DNA from: Micromonospora sp. NBC_00421
GTDB taxonomy: Bacteria > Actinomycetota > Actinomycetes > Mycobacteriales > Micromonosporaceae
Assembly (NCBI RefSeq): GCF_036017915.1
Contig: NZ_CP107929.1
Span: forward strand, 4,716,001 to 4,780,000
Length of the DNA stretch: 64,000 nucleotides
Direction: 5' to 3'
A program made the position numbers and the translations under genes. Shown piece by piece: positions 32,763 to 42,306 of this stretch (within the stretch, counting starts at the first letter, position 1; each line of letters starts with the position of its first letter). The notes beneath the pieces are model-generated. The model did no database searches. It worked only from the letters and a program-made list of their open reading frames with translations, and was not told the origin of the DNA.

Positions 32763-33677
32763 TCAGTGCGGGGTGTTCGGGTCGTCGCGACGGAAGGGCT
32801 GGGTACGGTCCGCGTCCCCGGTGCCGGTGGGCGGCTCGCCGGCCTGACGCGGAATCGTCTGGGTCGGATCGGCCGACGGGGGCTGCCCGAACGGCGGAGC
32901 CACCGGCGGGGCGGACTGCGGAGCAGCCCCGAACGGCGGCGCGGACTGCGGAGCCCCGAACGGCGGGCCCGACTGCGGCGGGACACCGGTCGGTGGCCCG
33001 GACTGCGGCGGGGCGGACTGCGGCGTGCCGAACGGCGGAGCCGACTGCGGCGGCGGGGCGAATCCGGGCTGGCCGTACTGCCCGGCGCCGGGGTGGCCCG
33101 GGGGCGGGTAGCCGGCACCCGGGTAACCACCGGGCTGCTGCGGCCAGCCGGGCTGCGGCTGGCCGTAGACGCCGGGCTGGGGCTGCGGCTTCGGCACGTG
33201 GTAGAGGGTGCGCCAGATCCGGTACACCACGAAGGCGGCCAGCCCGAAGAGCGCCAGCCAGGCCGCCCGGGTCAGCATGCCGAGCAGGGCGTCCAGCACC
33301 TCCGCCTCGGCCAGCCGGCCGACCAGCCAGATCAGGAAGGTCAACACGCCGAACAGGGCGCCGAAGGCGTACTCGGCGAGGGCCACCTGGGTGAACTGCT
33401 TCGCCCGGCCGGACACCGGGGCGAGATGGGTGACCAGCAGGACGGCAAGCAGCGGCAGCACCGTCGCCTCGATGCCGACGAAGGCGAAGAACTCGCTCCC
33501 CGCCCGCCCTGAGAAGGTGCTGTAGTCCGATGTCGGTACGAGCAGCCGGACGAACCCGACGAAGAGCAGCACGGCGTTCGCGCCGAGCAGGACGAGCGCG
33601 GTGAGTTCGCGCAGGGGTGCGGTGATCTGGCGGGCCTGCGACGCGTCGTGCGACGCGGGCTCGGCGGGGCTGGTCAC
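32763..33677 (-). CDS. Membrane protein with long Pro/Gln-rich tail, unknown function
   Basis: The product has 304 residues. Four hydrophobic segments lie at about 28-50, 66-88, 103-125 and 135-155. After them comes a 150-residue cytoplasmic or surface tail of repeats such as PPQSGPP, PPFGAPQSAPP and GQPQPGWPQQPGG. Such tails occur in actinobacterial membrane proteins involved in growth zones, but no function is assigned. It is divergent from fbiA, 98 bp away. Confidence 0.75.
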   Translation of the reverse strand: MTSPAEPASHDASQARQITAPLRELTALVLLGANAVLLFVGFVRLLVPTSDYSTFSGRAGSEFFAFVGIEATVLPLLAVLLVTHLAPVSGRAKQFTQVALAEYAFGALFGVLTFLIWLVGRLAEAEVLDALLGMLTRAAWLALFGLAAFVVYRIWRTLYHVPKPQPQPGVYGQPQPGWPQQPGGYPGAGYPPPGHPGAGQYGQPGFAPPPQSAPPFGTPQSAPPQSGPPTGVPPQSGPPFGAPQSAPPFGAAPQSAPPVAPPFGQPPSADPTQTIPRQAGEPPTGTGDADRTQPFRRDDPNTPH

Positions 33678-33775
33678 GAACTCTCCCTCGGGGCGAAACG
33701 GACAGATGCCGACGTGAGCCTAGTCTCCCGGGACACCCACCGGCGGGACGCGTCCCGTACGGGAGGATGGACGAC

Positions 33776-34723
33776 ATGCGCATCGTGGTTCTGACCGGCG
33801 GGATCGGGGGTGCCCGATTCCTGCTCGGCGTCCGGGCGTACGCCCGCGAGGTGGGCGCCGAGGTGACCGCCGTGGTCAACGTCGGCGACGATCTCTACCT
33901 GCACGGTCTGAAGGTCTGCCCCGATCTGGACAGCGTCCTGTACACCCTGGGCGGGGGCGCCGACCCGGAACGCGGGTGGGGTCGGGTCGGCGAGAGCTGG
34001 ACCATCAAGCAGGAGCTGGCCGCGTACGGCGCCGAGCCGGGCTGGTTCTCCCTCGGTGACAAGGACGTCGCCACCCACCTGGTGCGCACCACCATGATCA
34101 CCGGCGGTTATCCGCTGTCGCAGGTCACCGAGGCGCTGGCCGCGCGCTGGCAGCCCGGCGTACGGCTGCTGCCGGCGACCGACGATCGGCTGGAGACGCA
34201 CGCGGTGGTCGACCTGGACGGCGAGCGGCGGGCCATCCACTTCCAGGAGTGGTGGGTCCGGTACCGGGCGGGCGTGCCCACCGACCGGTTCGTCTTCGTC
34301 GGTGCGGACAGCGCCAAGCCGGCCCCCGGGGTGACCGAGGCGCTGGCCGCCGCCGACGTGGTGCTCGTCGCGCCGAGCAACCCGGTGGTGAGCATCGCCC
34401 CGGTGCTGGCGGTGCCCGGCCTGCGCGACGCGGTCGCCACCGGCCCCGCCCGGGTCGTCGGGGTGTCACCGATCATCGGCGGCGCACCGGTACGCGGGAT
34501 GGCCGACCGGTGCCTGGAGGTGCTCGACGTCGAGTGCAGCGCCGCCGGGGTGGGCCGGCTCTACGGCGGTCGCAGCGAGGGTGGCCTGCTCGACGGTTGG
34601 CTGGTCGCGCCCGAGGACGACGGGGTGACGGTGCCGGGGGTGACGGTGCGCGCGGTCCCGCTGCGGATGACCGACGAGGCGGCGACCACGGCGATGGTCC
34701 GGGCCGCGATGGAGCTGGTGTGA
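33776..34723 (+). CDS. fbiA: 2-phospho-L-lactate (or PEP) transferase of F420 biosynthesis
   Basis: The product has 315 residues. It joins the activated phospholactyl or phosphoenolpyruvyl group to FO, giving (dehydro)F420-0. The CofD features are IVVLTGGIGGARFLLGVRAY, NVGDDLYLHGLKVCPDLD, GWFSLGDKDVATHL and APSNPVVSIAPVL. The GGGAGG ribosome binding site sits at 9 bp before the ATG at 33776, which favours that start over the ATG at 33767. Its stop overlaps the fbiB GTG. Confidence 0.94.
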   Translation: MRIVVLTGGIGGARFLLGVRAYAREVGAEVTAVVNVGDDLYLHGLKVCPDLDSVLYTLGGGADPERGWGRVGESWTIKQELAAYGAEPGWFSLGDKDVATHLVRTTMITGGYPLSQVTEALAARWQPGVRLLPATDDRLETHAVVDLDGERRAIHFQEWWVRYRAGVPTDRFVFVGADSAKPAPGVTEALAAADVVLVAPSNPVVSIAPVLAVPGLRDAVATGPARVVGVSPIIGGAPVRGMADRCLEVLDVECSAAGVGRLYGGRSEGGLLDGWLVAPEDDGVTVPGVTVRAVPLRMTDEAATTAMVRAAMELV

Positions 34724-35811
34724 GACTGGAGATCCTGCCGGTGCGGGGCATCGGTGACGTGACCGAGGGCGACGACCTGGCCGTGCTGATCGGCACCGCC
34801 GCACCCTGGCTGCGCGACGGCGACGTGCTGGTGGTCACCAGCAAGATCGTGTCCAAGGCGGAGGGCCGGCTGGTGGACGTGCCGGCCGACGGGCCGGAAA
34901 GGCTCGCCGCCCGGGACGAGATCCTGGCCGCCGAGACCGCCCGCGTGGTGGCGACCCGGGGGCAGACCCGGATCGTGCAGACCCACCACGGTTTCGTGAT
35001 GGCCTCCGCCGGGATCGACGCGTCGAACGTCGACAAGACCCGGCTGGTGCTGCTCCCGGTGGACCCGGACGCGTCGGCCCGGGAGCTGCGCGCCGCGCTG
35101 CGGGACCGCTACCGGGTCGACGTCGCGGTGATCGTCAGCGACACGATGGGACGGCCGTGGCGCAACGGGCTGACCGACGTGGCGCTCGGCGTCGCCGGGA
35201 TGGCCGCGATCCGGGACCACCGGGGCGAGGTCGACCCGTACGGCAACGAGCTGCAACTGACCCAGATGGCGGTGGTCGACGAGCTGGCCGGCGCGGGTGA
35301 GCTGATCAAGGGCAAGTGCGACCAGGTCCCGGTCGCGGTGGTCCGCGGCTACCTGCCGACGACCCGACCGGCCGACGACGGTCCCGGGGCGGCGGCCCTG
35401 GTGCGGGAGAGCGCGTTGGACCTGTTCTCGCTCGGGACCGCCGAGGCGACGGCGGCCGGGCTGCGCGCCGCCGCGACGCTCGCCGACGGCCCCGGCGGGG
35501 CGCCGGCCGACCCGGCCACGGTCGACCGGGCGATCGCCGCGGTGGCCGAGGTGGTCGCCCCCGGCACCACCTTCACCCAGATCACCGACGACGAGGTACG
35601 CGCCGGTCTCGCGGCGACCGTCGACGGCTGGCCGGCCGGGGCGACCGGTCTGGTGCTCGGCGCGGCACCCACCCCCGTCGACCGGCCCGACCTGGTGCGT
35701 TTCGGCGCCGACCTGCACCGGCTGCGGATCGCGCTGGCCGCCGAGGGGATCGCATCGGCCCTGCTGCCGCCGCCGACGGGCAGCATCGCCAGCGCCTGCC
35801 TGGCCCTCTGA
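34720..35811 (+). CDS. fbiB: F420-0:L-glutamate ligase (FbiB, lacking a full nitroreductase domain)
   Basis: The product has 363 residues. The GTG at 34720 overlaps the fbiA stop as GTGTGA. The N-terminal part (1-245) is CofE, which adds glutamates to F420-0: VVTSKIVSKAEGRLVDV, VMASAGIDASNVD, IVSDTMGRPWRNGLTDVALG and ELIKGKCDQVPVAVVRGY. Mycobacterial FbiB (about 448 residues) also has a C-terminal FMN-binding nitroreductase fold that reduces dehydro-F420-0. Here only about 115 residues remain (FTQITDDEVRAGLAATVD, then LHRLRIALAAEGIASALL), with no recognisable FMN site. The start of this tail does not look frameshifted. Confidence 0.9.
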   Translation: MRLEILPVRGIGDVTEGDDLAVLIGTAAPWLRDGDVLVVTSKIVSKAEGRLVDVPADGPERLAARDEILAAETARVVATRGQTRIVQTHHGFVMASAGIDASNVDKTRLVLLPVDPDASARELRAALRDRYRVDVAVIVSDTMGRPWRNGLTDVALGVAGMAAIRDHRGEVDPYGNELQLTQMAVVDELAGAGELIKGKCDQVPVAVVRGYLPTTRPADDGPGAAALVRESALDLFSLGTAEATAAGLRAAATLADGPGGAPADPATVDRAIAAVAEVVAPGTTFTQITDDEVRAGLAATVDGWPAGATGLVLGAAPTPVDRPDLVRFGADLHRLRIALAAEGIASALLPPPTGSIASACLAL

Positions 35812-35821
35812 GGGCCGCCGG

Positions 35822-36823
35822 TCAGGCGTCGAGCATGGCGCGGCCGAGGGGGGTCAGGGTGTGCAGCACCGTGTTGCGGTCCCGCCGGCTGACCAGCAGG
35901 CCGGCGTTGCGCAGCACGGCCGTGTGCTGGCTGGCGGCGGCGGCCGAGATGTGCAGGCGACGGGCCACCTCGCCGGTGGTCGCGCCGTCGTCGCTGACCT
36001 CGAGCACCGCCGCCCGGGTCCGGCCGAGCAACGCCGCCAGTGCCTCCCGACCACCGTCACCGGCGGGCCTGCCACCCTCGCCGGGGGGCGGGTCCAACCC
36101 GCCGAGCCGGTCCGCCGGGTAGACCAGCACCGGCGGCAGCGCCGGGTCGAGCAGGGCGACCGGGGTACGCGCGCAGAAGAACGACGGCACCAGCAGCAGC
36201 CCCCGACCGTCCAGGTGCAACTCCCGACGGTTGGGATAGTCCATCACCTGGAGTACGCCGGACTCCCAGCGCATCCCCGGCCGGAGGCTCGCCAGCAGCC
36301 CCTCCGCGCCACCGTCGAGCAGGGCTCGGGCCCGTACCGCCCGGTCGGCCTCCACCGCGGCCCGGATCCGCGACCAGTACGGGTCGATCGCCACCGACCG
36401 GTACTGCGCCATCGACTCCGTCAGGTGCCGGAGCACCTCCGGCTCGCCCCTGGCCAGCGCGGCGGCCGACGACGGCAGCGGGTTCGTCCCGGCCAACAGG
36501 CTCAGGTCCCGGCGCAGCAACTCGGTCGGGGTGGACCGGACGGCGTCCAGCCCCGCCTCGAAACCGTCCAGGCTCTGGTAGGGGGTGAGGAAGTCGGGGA
36601 AGTAACCGCGGGGCGGGTTCAGCGCGAACAGCAGCCGGAACTGGTCGGCGGCGGTCTCCCGGCGCAGCCCGCCCGCTACCCCCCGACGCCAGCCCGCCAT
36701 CAGCGGGTCGCGGGTCCGGCCCTGGAGCAGGTGCAGGCTGAGGACCAACTCCCAGACCGGGTCGGCGGTGGGGGCGACCCGGGTCCGGAGGATGTCCTCC
36801 CGGGAGAAGTGAATGGTCAGCAT
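35822..36823 (-). CDS. DUF5937 / ArsR-type winged-helix regulator
   Basis: The product has 333 residues. The ATG at 36823 follows AGGAG at 7 bp. The N-terminus (MLTIHFSREDILRTRVAPTA) and middle are the DUF5937 domain. The C-terminus holds an ArsR helix-turn-helix (TTGEVARRLHISAAAASQHT) and the wing (GLLVSRRDRNTVLHTLTPLG). It is a DNA-binding regulator with an unknown signal. It ends 10 bp from the convergent fbiB stop; no clear target gene is adjacent. Confidence 0.85.
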   Translation of the reverse strand: MLTIHFSREDILRTRVAPTADPVWELVLSLHLLQGRTRDPLMAGWRRGVAGGLRRETAADQFRLLFALNPPRGYFPDFLTPYQSLDGFEAGLDAVRSTPTELLRRDLSLLAGTNPLPSSAAALARGEPEVLRHLTESMAQYRSVAIDPYWSRIRAAVEADRAVRARALLDGGAEGLLASLRPGMRWESGVLQVMDYPNRRELHLDGRGLLLVPSFFCARTPVALLDPALPPVLVYPADRLGGLDPPPGEGGRPAGDGGREALAALLGRTRAAVLEVSDDGATTGEVARRLHISAAAASQHTAVLRNAGLLVSRRDRNTVLHTLTPLGRAMLDA

Positions 36824-37092
36824 GGAGCGCTCCTGGGGCGGGGCAGGGGGATGCCCGCCGACCCACTGAACTGTACCGGGCGGCACTTATCTCCACTTTT
36901 AAGCGTGGACTGAAAGACCTCGACGCAAGTTCCACCGGTTGACATGCTCCTACTGCCCGGTACGACGTGTGGGTTCATCCCGCCGCCGCCCGGGTGGCCG
37001 GGGGCCGTGGCACCCGGGAGGCACCACGAGGGTCTGCGGCCCTGGTTCCGCAGAGGTGTCACCCGGGTCCACCGCCCGTCCGGCGGGTCGAC

Positions 37093-38130
37093 TCAGCCGA
37101 TCCAGAGCGCCACCCGATGGTCCTCGTCGGTGACGTAGAAGCTGCGTCCGTCCACCTCGGCCACCCCCTCGACATTCCGGAACGGCGTCAGATCGGTCAC
37201 CAGCTCGCCCGCGATCCGGCCGTCGTCGGTCGGCTCCCACCGGAACCGGACGTGCCGCGAGGTCACCTCACCGCCGGTCGGATGGTCGTCCAGCAGCACC
37301 GATCCCTTGCCGAGCGCATCGATCGACCCGACCACCGCCGCGTACCCGCCGTCGGCCGTCGGGGTGACCGCGCGGAAGCCCACCAACGCGCCGGGCGGCG
37401 TCACCCCGGTCACCGCGTACGCCCGGCCGACGCGCGGCCAGCCGCCGCCCGGGGTGAACATCTCGGGCACACCGGCCAGCTCGACCAGGACCGGTTCCCC
37501 GTCCACGGTCACCGGGAAGCGCAGCCCGAGCAGCACCGTCCCGTGCGGGGTGAACGCCGCCGCCTCCACGTTCAACGGCACGTCGTCGTCGGCCAGCCGG
37601 CGTACCCAGGACTTGGCCTTTGCCGTGCCCCGGGACACCGTCTCGCCGATGAACCGCGCCCGGACCCGCTCGCCCGGCGGCAACGGGGTGAACGCCGCCT
37701 TCACCAGCGCGTCGTTGACCGCCCGGTGCACCCGGAACCGGTTGCGGACCACCTGCACCGGCAGGGTGCCGGTGGCCGCGTCGTCCTCGCGGAACCTTGC
37801 CACGAACGCCCGGCGGGGGCGCAGTGGGCCGGCCTTCGAACCGAAGTGCGACCCGAAGACGTACACCCAGCCGTCGTGTGCGGCAAGCGCCTCGCCGTCC
37901 TCGGTGCGGCCGTTCTCGACCCCGGCGTCGGCTGCCACGTGGTGGGCCACCCACTCGCCGTCGGTGCGTTCCAGCAGCAGGGCCAGGCACTGTTCCACCG
38001 GCCCCTCGTCGAGCACCGTCCAGAAACCACGGACGGCGTCGTGCGCCCGCAGCAGCGACCGGGACCGGACCGGCAACAGGTCGCTGGCCTCGTTGCCGGC
38101 CACCACGAACTCCAGAAGTCTCAGGCTCAC
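37093..38130 (-). CDS. DUF3616-like beta-propeller-type protein
   Basis: The product has about 345 residues, taking the GTG at 38130 (VSLRLLEFVVAG); a long upstream extension of the frame overlaps the divergent Nudix gene and is rejected. The segment PLNVEAAAFTPHGTVLLGLR resembles the DUF3616 core, and repeated strands (GWVYVFGSHFGS, SFYVTDEDHRVALW) suggest a propeller. No signal peptide. Function unknown; a ligand-binding role is possible. Confidence 0.65.
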   Translation of the reverse strand: MSLRLLEFVVAGNEASDLLPVRSRSLLRAHDAVRGFWTVLDEGPVEQCLALLLERTDGEWVAHHVAADAGVENGRTEDGEALAAHDGWVYVFGSHFGSKAGPLRPRRAFVARFREDDAATGTLPVQVVRNRFRVHRAVNDALVKAAFTPLPPGERVRARFIGETVSRGTAKAKSWVRRLADDDVPLNVEAAAFTPHGTVLLGLRFPVTVDGEPVLVELAGVPEMFTPGGGWPRVGRAYAVTGVTPPGALVGFRAVTPTADGGYAAVVGSIDALGKGSVLLDDHPTGGEVTSRHVRFRWEPTDDGRIAGELVTDLTPFRNVEGVAEVDGRSFYVTDEDHRVALWIG

Positions 38131-38169
38131 CGCGCCAGGGTACGGAGCACACGCTCGTAGAGTGGCGGG

Positions 38170-38835
38170 ATGTCCGACGCCTCCCCCGCCAACCGCCCCG
38201 GCACCCGGCTCCCCACCGCCGACCCGTCCAGCAACCCAGATCCGGCCCGGGTGCCGGGCGACGGGAACGTGGCGCTGCACGCCGACGCGGTCGCGGTGCT
38301 GACCGGCTGGACGCCGACCCGGCCGGCCGCCGCCGAGGCCCGGGACCGCACCCTGGCCCTGCTCGCCGACGGCCCGGCCGCCCTGACCCGCCACCACCTG
38401 CCCGGCCACCTCACCGCGAGCGCGCTGCTCCTCGACGCCGCAGGTACCCGGGTGCTGCTCTGCCTGCACGGCAAGCTGCACCGTTGGGTGCAGTTGGGCG
38501 GGCACTGCGAACCGGGCGACGAGACGTTGGCCGGGGCGGCGCTGCGCGAGGCCACCGAGGAGTCCGGCATCGCGGGTCTGGTCATCGACCCCGTCCCGAT
38601 CGACGTGGACATCCATCCGGTGGCCTGTCAGGGCGGCTCGCTGCACCACGACGTCCGGTTCGCGGTCTTCGCCCCCCAGGACGCGGTCGAGCGGGTCAGC
38701 GACGAGTCCGAGGCGCTTGGCTGGTTCCCGACCGACCGGCTGCCGGAGCCGCTGGCCGGCGGGACCGTCCAACTCGTCGCCCCGGCCCTGGCCGCCCACG
38801 CCCGCCGCCCGGCTGAGCGTCAGCCCGGCCCCTGA
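38170..38835 (+). CDS. Nudix hydrolase
   Basis: The product has 221 residues. The Nudix box is complete: GGHCEPGDE followed by REATEESG. It removes a nucleoside diphosphate from some linked compound in the cytoplasm; the substrate is not evident. The N-terminal 40 residues are Pro/Asn-rich and probably disordered. It is divergent from the DUF3616-like gene with a 39-bp gap, so the two share a compact promoter. Confidence 0.88.
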   Translation: MSDASPANRPGTRLPTADPSSNPDPARVPGDGNVALHADAVAVLTGWTPTRPAAAEARDRTLALLADGPAALTRHHLPGHLTASALLLDAAGTRVLLCLHGKLHRWVQLGGHCEPGDETLAGAALREATEESGIAGLVIDPVPIDVDIHPVACQGGSLHHDVRFAVFAPQDAVERVSDESEALGWFPTDRLPEPLAGGTVQLVAPALAAHARRPAERQPGP

Positions 38836-38917
38836 CCTCTAGGCCCCTGAGCGCCCGGCCCCCGACCGCCCGGCGGTCGGAGCGTCACGCCGCCGGGCGG
38901 GGTCAGGCGTCCGGCGC

Positions 38918-40009
38918 TCAGACCAGTCCGTCCTCGCCCCTGGCCTTCAGCTCGTCGACGAGGGCCTTGACGTCCTGGGCCCGGTCACGGGGGCAGACCA
39001 GCACCGCATCGGGGGTGTCCACCACGATCAGGTCGCGGACCCCGAGGACGGCCACCAGCCGGCCCGACTGCGGCACCACCACCAGGTCGTGGGCGTCGTG
39101 CAGCAGGACTCCCGGCTTGGCGTCGGTGCCCAGCACCACGTTGCCCGCCGGATCGGCGGGCAACACCTCGCCGAGGGTGTGGAAGTCACCCACGTCGTTC
39201 CACCCGAAGTCGCCCGGCACGGTGGCGACCCGGCCGGCGGTGGCCGCGCCCTCCATCACCGCGTAGTCGACGGAGATCTTCGGCAGCGTCGGCCAGACCG
39301 CGCCGAGGACGTCGTCCTGCTCCGGAGTGCCCCAGGCCGCCGCGATCGAGACCACCCCGGCGTGCAGCTCCGGCTGCTGACGGGCCAGCTCGGCGAGGAA
39401 GACGTCCACCCGCCAGACGAACATGCTGGCGTTCCAGAGGTGCCGACCCGAACGCAGGTACGCCTCGGCGACCGGCGCGGCCGGCTTCTCCTTGAACTCG
39501 GCCACCGGGCGCAGCGGGCCGTCGCCGGTCGGCTCGCCGGTCTCCAGGTAGCCGTAGCCAGTCTCGGCCCGGGTCGGGGTGATCCCGACCGTCATGAGCA
39601 GGCCCTGCTCGGCGCCCCGGACGGCGGCCCGGACGGTCTGCACCCAGGCGGCGGGGTCGCGGATCAGGTGGTCGGCGGCGAAGGAGCCCATCACCGCCGT
39701 CTCGTCCCGCCGCGCGATCACCGCCGCCGCCAACGCGATCGCCGCGCAGGAGTCCCGGGGCGAGGGCTCCACCAGGATGTTCTCCTCGGGCACCCCGCTC
39801 AGCTGCCGGGCCACCGCCGCCGCGTGGGCGGCCCCGGTGACCACCAGGGTGCGCTCCGGTGTGGTCAGCGGCGTCAGCCGGTCGACGGTCGCCTGGAGCA
39901 GCGACGCGTCGGTGCCGGTGAGCGGGTGGAGGAACTTGGGGTGCCCCGCGCGGGACAGTGGCCACAACCTCGTGCCACTGCCACCCGCCGGGATGACGGC
40001 GTAGAGCAT
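38918..40009 (-). CDS. manC: Mannose-1-phosphate guanylyltransferase
   Basis: The product has 363 residues. It makes GDP-mannose from mannose-1-phosphate and GTP for cell-envelope sugars. Seen are VIPAGGSGTRLWPLSRAGHP, NILVEPSPRDSCAAIALAAA, FAADHLIRDP, GYGYLETGEP and EKPAAPVAEAYLRSG. The ATG at 40009 starts MLYAVIPAGG. It lies next to a mannosyltransferase-type glycosyltransferase, as in the mycobacterial Rv3264c-Rv3265c region. Confidence 0.93.
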   Translation of the reverse strand: MLYAVIPAGGSGTRLWPLSRAGHPKFLHPLTGTDASLLQATVDRLTPLTTPERTLVVTGAAHAAAVARQLSGVPEENILVEPSPRDSCAAIALAAAVIARRDETAVMGSFAADHLIRDPAAWVQTVRAAVRGAEQGLLMTVGITPTRAETGYGYLETGEPTGDGPLRPVAEFKEKPAAPVAEAYLRSGRHLWNASMFVWRVDVFLAELARQQPELHAGVVSIAAAWGTPEQDDVLGAVWPTLPKISVDYAVMEGAATAGRVATVPGDFGWNDVGDFHTLGEVLPADPAGNVVLGTDAKPGVLLHDAHDLVVVPQSGRLVAVLGVRDLIVVDTPDAVLVCPRDRAQDVKALVDELKARGEDGLV

Positions 40010-40072
40010 CAGCACATCATGCCCGAACCGCCACAGGTCGGATGGCGGCTCGGCCGTACCGTCAGCGACCAC

Positions 40073-41218
40073 TCAGGAACGGGCCCGGCTCCAGGCGGCG
40101 ATGTGCACTTCGGCGCTGGACGCCCAGGTGAACTCCTTGGCCCGGTCGACACCCGCCTTGGCCAGCGACAACCGGCGCTGCTCGTCGTCGAGCAGGGCGG
40201 CCAGGTCGGTGGCGATCTGGTCCGGGTCCTCACTGGTGTAGGCGACCGCGTCGCCGCCCACCTCGGGCAGCGAGAGCCGGGGGGTGGTCAGCACCGGGGC
40301 GGCGCAGGCCATCGCCTCCAGGATCGGCAGGCCGAACCCCTCGCCGTACGACGGGTAGGCGGCGACCAGGGCGCCGCCGAGGAAGCCGGGCAGGTCGGCG
40401 TAGCGCAGGTAGCCGGGGCGCAGCAGCCGCAGGTGGGAGGGGACCTCGGCCACCGCGCGGTCGATGTCCTCGTCGTGGCCCTGGCCACCGGCGATCACCA
40501 GGGCCGGCGGATTCTCCCGGTCGCCCACCGCCCGCGCCCAACCCCGGATCAGGTTGGGTACGTTCTTGCGCGGCTCCTTGGCCCCGAGGAACGCGATGTA
40601 GCTGCTGCCCGCGAGCCCGAGCCGGGCCCGCACCCGGGCCTTCTCCTCCTCGCCCGGGGCGTGGAAGGCAGTCTGGTCGACCCCGTGGTAGGCCACGTCG
40701 ATCCGGGTCGGGTCGGCGTCGAGCAGCCGGATCAACTCGTCGCGGGTGGCCTTGCTCGGCACGATCACCCGGCTGGCCCGGCGTAGCGACGTCTTGATCG
40801 CGCTGCGGAAGAACGTCCGCCGGGACTTGTCGTAGTGCTCCGGTTCGGTGAAGAACGTCGCATCGTGCACGGTCACCGTCACCGGGCAGCCGGCCCGCAG
40901 CGGGCAGGTGTAGAACGGCGAGTGCAGCACCTCGGCACCGACCTGCTGGGCGAGCAGCGGCAGGCCGGTCTGTTCCCAGGCGAGCCGGGCCGGGCGGTGG
41001 GCGACGGCGGCCGGGGCGGGGATCACCTCGGCCCCGGGCAGCATCCGGGTGTAACGCTCCAGGTCGGTGCGCAGGCTCACCACGACCAGGTCGACCGTCT
41101 CCCCGCAGACTGTGCCGAGGGCTCCGAGCAGGCCATCGACGTATCTACCGACGCCGCCACGGTCGGCGGGGACACTCGTGGCGTCGATGAGCACGCGGGG
41201 CGGGCGACCGGCGGTCAC
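40073..41218 (-). CDS. Family 1/4 glycosyltransferase
   Basis: The product has 381 residues. The GTG at 41218 follows AAGGAG at 7 bp. GT-B fold features are DATSVPADRGGVGRYVDGLL, IPSPF-like HSPFYTCPLRAGCP, IAFLGAKEPRKNVPNLI and the donor-site EGFGLPILEAMACAAPVL. Probably transfers mannose or a related sugar from a nucleotide donor to an envelope glycan or glycolipid. It precedes manC in the minus-strand transcript; donor GDP-mannose is inferred. Confidence 0.87.
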   Translation of the reverse strand: MTAGRPPRVLIDATSVPADRGGVGRYVDGLLGALGTVCGETVDLVVVSLRTDLERYTRMLPGAEVIPAPAAVAHRPARLAWEQTGLPLLAQQVGAEVLHSPFYTCPLRAGCPVTVTVHDATFFTEPEHYDKSRRTFFRSAIKTSLRRASRVIVPSKATRDELIRLLDADPTRIDVAYHGVDQTAFHAPGEEEKARVRARLGLAGSSYIAFLGAKEPRKNVPNLIRGWARAVGDRENPPALVIAGGQGHDEDIDRAVAEVPSHLRLLRPGYLRYADLPGFLGGALVAAYPSYGEGFGLPILEAMACAAPVLTTPRLSLPEVGGDAVAYTSEDPDQIATDLAALLDDEQRRLSLAKAGVDRAKEFTWASSAEVHIAAWSRARS

Positions 41219-41369
41219 GGGGCGACTCCTTGCACTGACTGGTCTGTGGGGAACAACACTCCGGGCAAGCCTACGCCGGAGCCCGGCGCGGACGCTGACT
41301 CCGACCCGACCGTACGCCGACTTGTCATCGCCATCGGATACGGACGGCGGGGGCGTATCGTTCGCGCCG

Positions 41370-42059
41370 ATGGCCGACAACATTGCCCGGGTGTTCGCCG
41401 CCGCGATCGCGGCCGACCCCGCCCGCCCCCTGCTGACCTGGTACGACGACGCCACCGGCGAGCGCACCGAACTCTCCGGCGCGACCCTGGCGAACTGGGT
41501 GGCCAAGACCGCCAACCTGCTCGTCGACGAGCTGGCCCTGAGCCCCGGCGATCCGGCCGGGGTGCTGCTGCCACCGCACTGGCAGACCGCCGCCGTGCTG
41601 CTCGGCTGCTGGTCGGCCGGGCTGACCGTGCGCGACGAACCGGGCGAGGTGGACGTGCTCTTCGCCGCCGCCGACCGGGTGACCGAGGCGGACGCCTGGC
41701 CGGCCGGCGACCGGTACGCGCTGGCGCTCGCCCCGTTCGCCGCCCCGCTACGCGAGGTGCCCGCCGGGTTCGCCGACTACGTCGTCGAGGTACGCACCCA
41801 GGGTGACCACTTCACCCCGTCCGCCCAGGGCGGTCCTACCGACGCGGCCCTGCTCACCGAGGCGGACGCCCGCGCGACGGCCCTCGGCATCTCCCCCGGC
41901 GACCGCCTGCTCATCGACGCGACCACCCACCCCGACCCGCGCGACTGGCTACTCGCCCCCCTGCTCCGCCAGGCCACCATCGTGCTGACCGGCAACCCCG
42001 ACCGGTCCCGCTTCCCCACCCGCACCACCACCGAACGCACCACCCACACCCTCACCTGA
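41370..42059 (+). CDS. TIGR03089-family protein (AMP-binding fold fragment)
   Basis: The product has 229 residues. The N-terminus (FAAAIAADPARPLLTWYDD, GERTELSGATLANWVAKTAN, GVLLPPHWQTAAVLLGCWSA) resembles the first part of acyl-CoA synthetases. The P-loop and adenylate-binding motifs are absent. TIGR03089 proteins of this size occur across actinobacteria near envelope genes. Activity unknown; probably not a ligase. It is divergent from the glycosyltransferase. Confidence 0.85.
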   Translation: MADNIARVFAAAIAADPARPLLTWYDDATGERTELSGATLANWVAKTANLLVDELALSPGDPAGVLLPPHWQTAAVLLGCWSAGLTVRDEPGEVDVLFAAADRVTEADAWPAGDRYALALAPFAAPLREVPAGFADYVVEVRTQGDHFTPSAQGGPTDAALLTEADARATALGISPGDRLLIDATTHPDPRDWLLAPLLRQATIVLTGNPDRSRFPTRTTTERTTHTLT

Positions 42060-42161
42060 CCCCCCTCCCCCGCCCAACCTCCCCCCGCCCACCCCCGGCC
42101 CTGCCGCCCCCGGCCCTGCCGCCCCCGGCCCGCCCGCCCCCGGCCCGCCCGCCCCCGCCCC

Positions 42162-42222
42162 GGTGATCAAGAGGTTCGCGTCAACATTCCACCGACAGAT
42201 GGCGTAAACCTCTTGATCACCC
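42162..42222. repeat. Family A inverted repeat, imperfect
   Basis: The arms GGTGATCAAGAGGTTCGCG and GTAAACCTCTTGATCACC pair with a few mismatches at the inner end. The loop holds about 15 nt. Confidence 0.75.
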
Positions 42223-42242
42223 GGCCCCGACAGCGCCAGTGT

Positions 42243-42306
42243 CCGGTGATCAAGAGGTTTGGGGCAGGAACTGTGGGCGGATTGACGTAAAGCTCTTGAT
42301 CACCGG
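42243..42306. repeat. Family A inverted repeat, imperfect
   Basis: The arms CCGGTGATCAAGAGGTTTGG and GCTCTTGATCACCGG pair in their outer 14 bases. The inner parts differ. Second copy in this gap. Confidence 0.7.
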
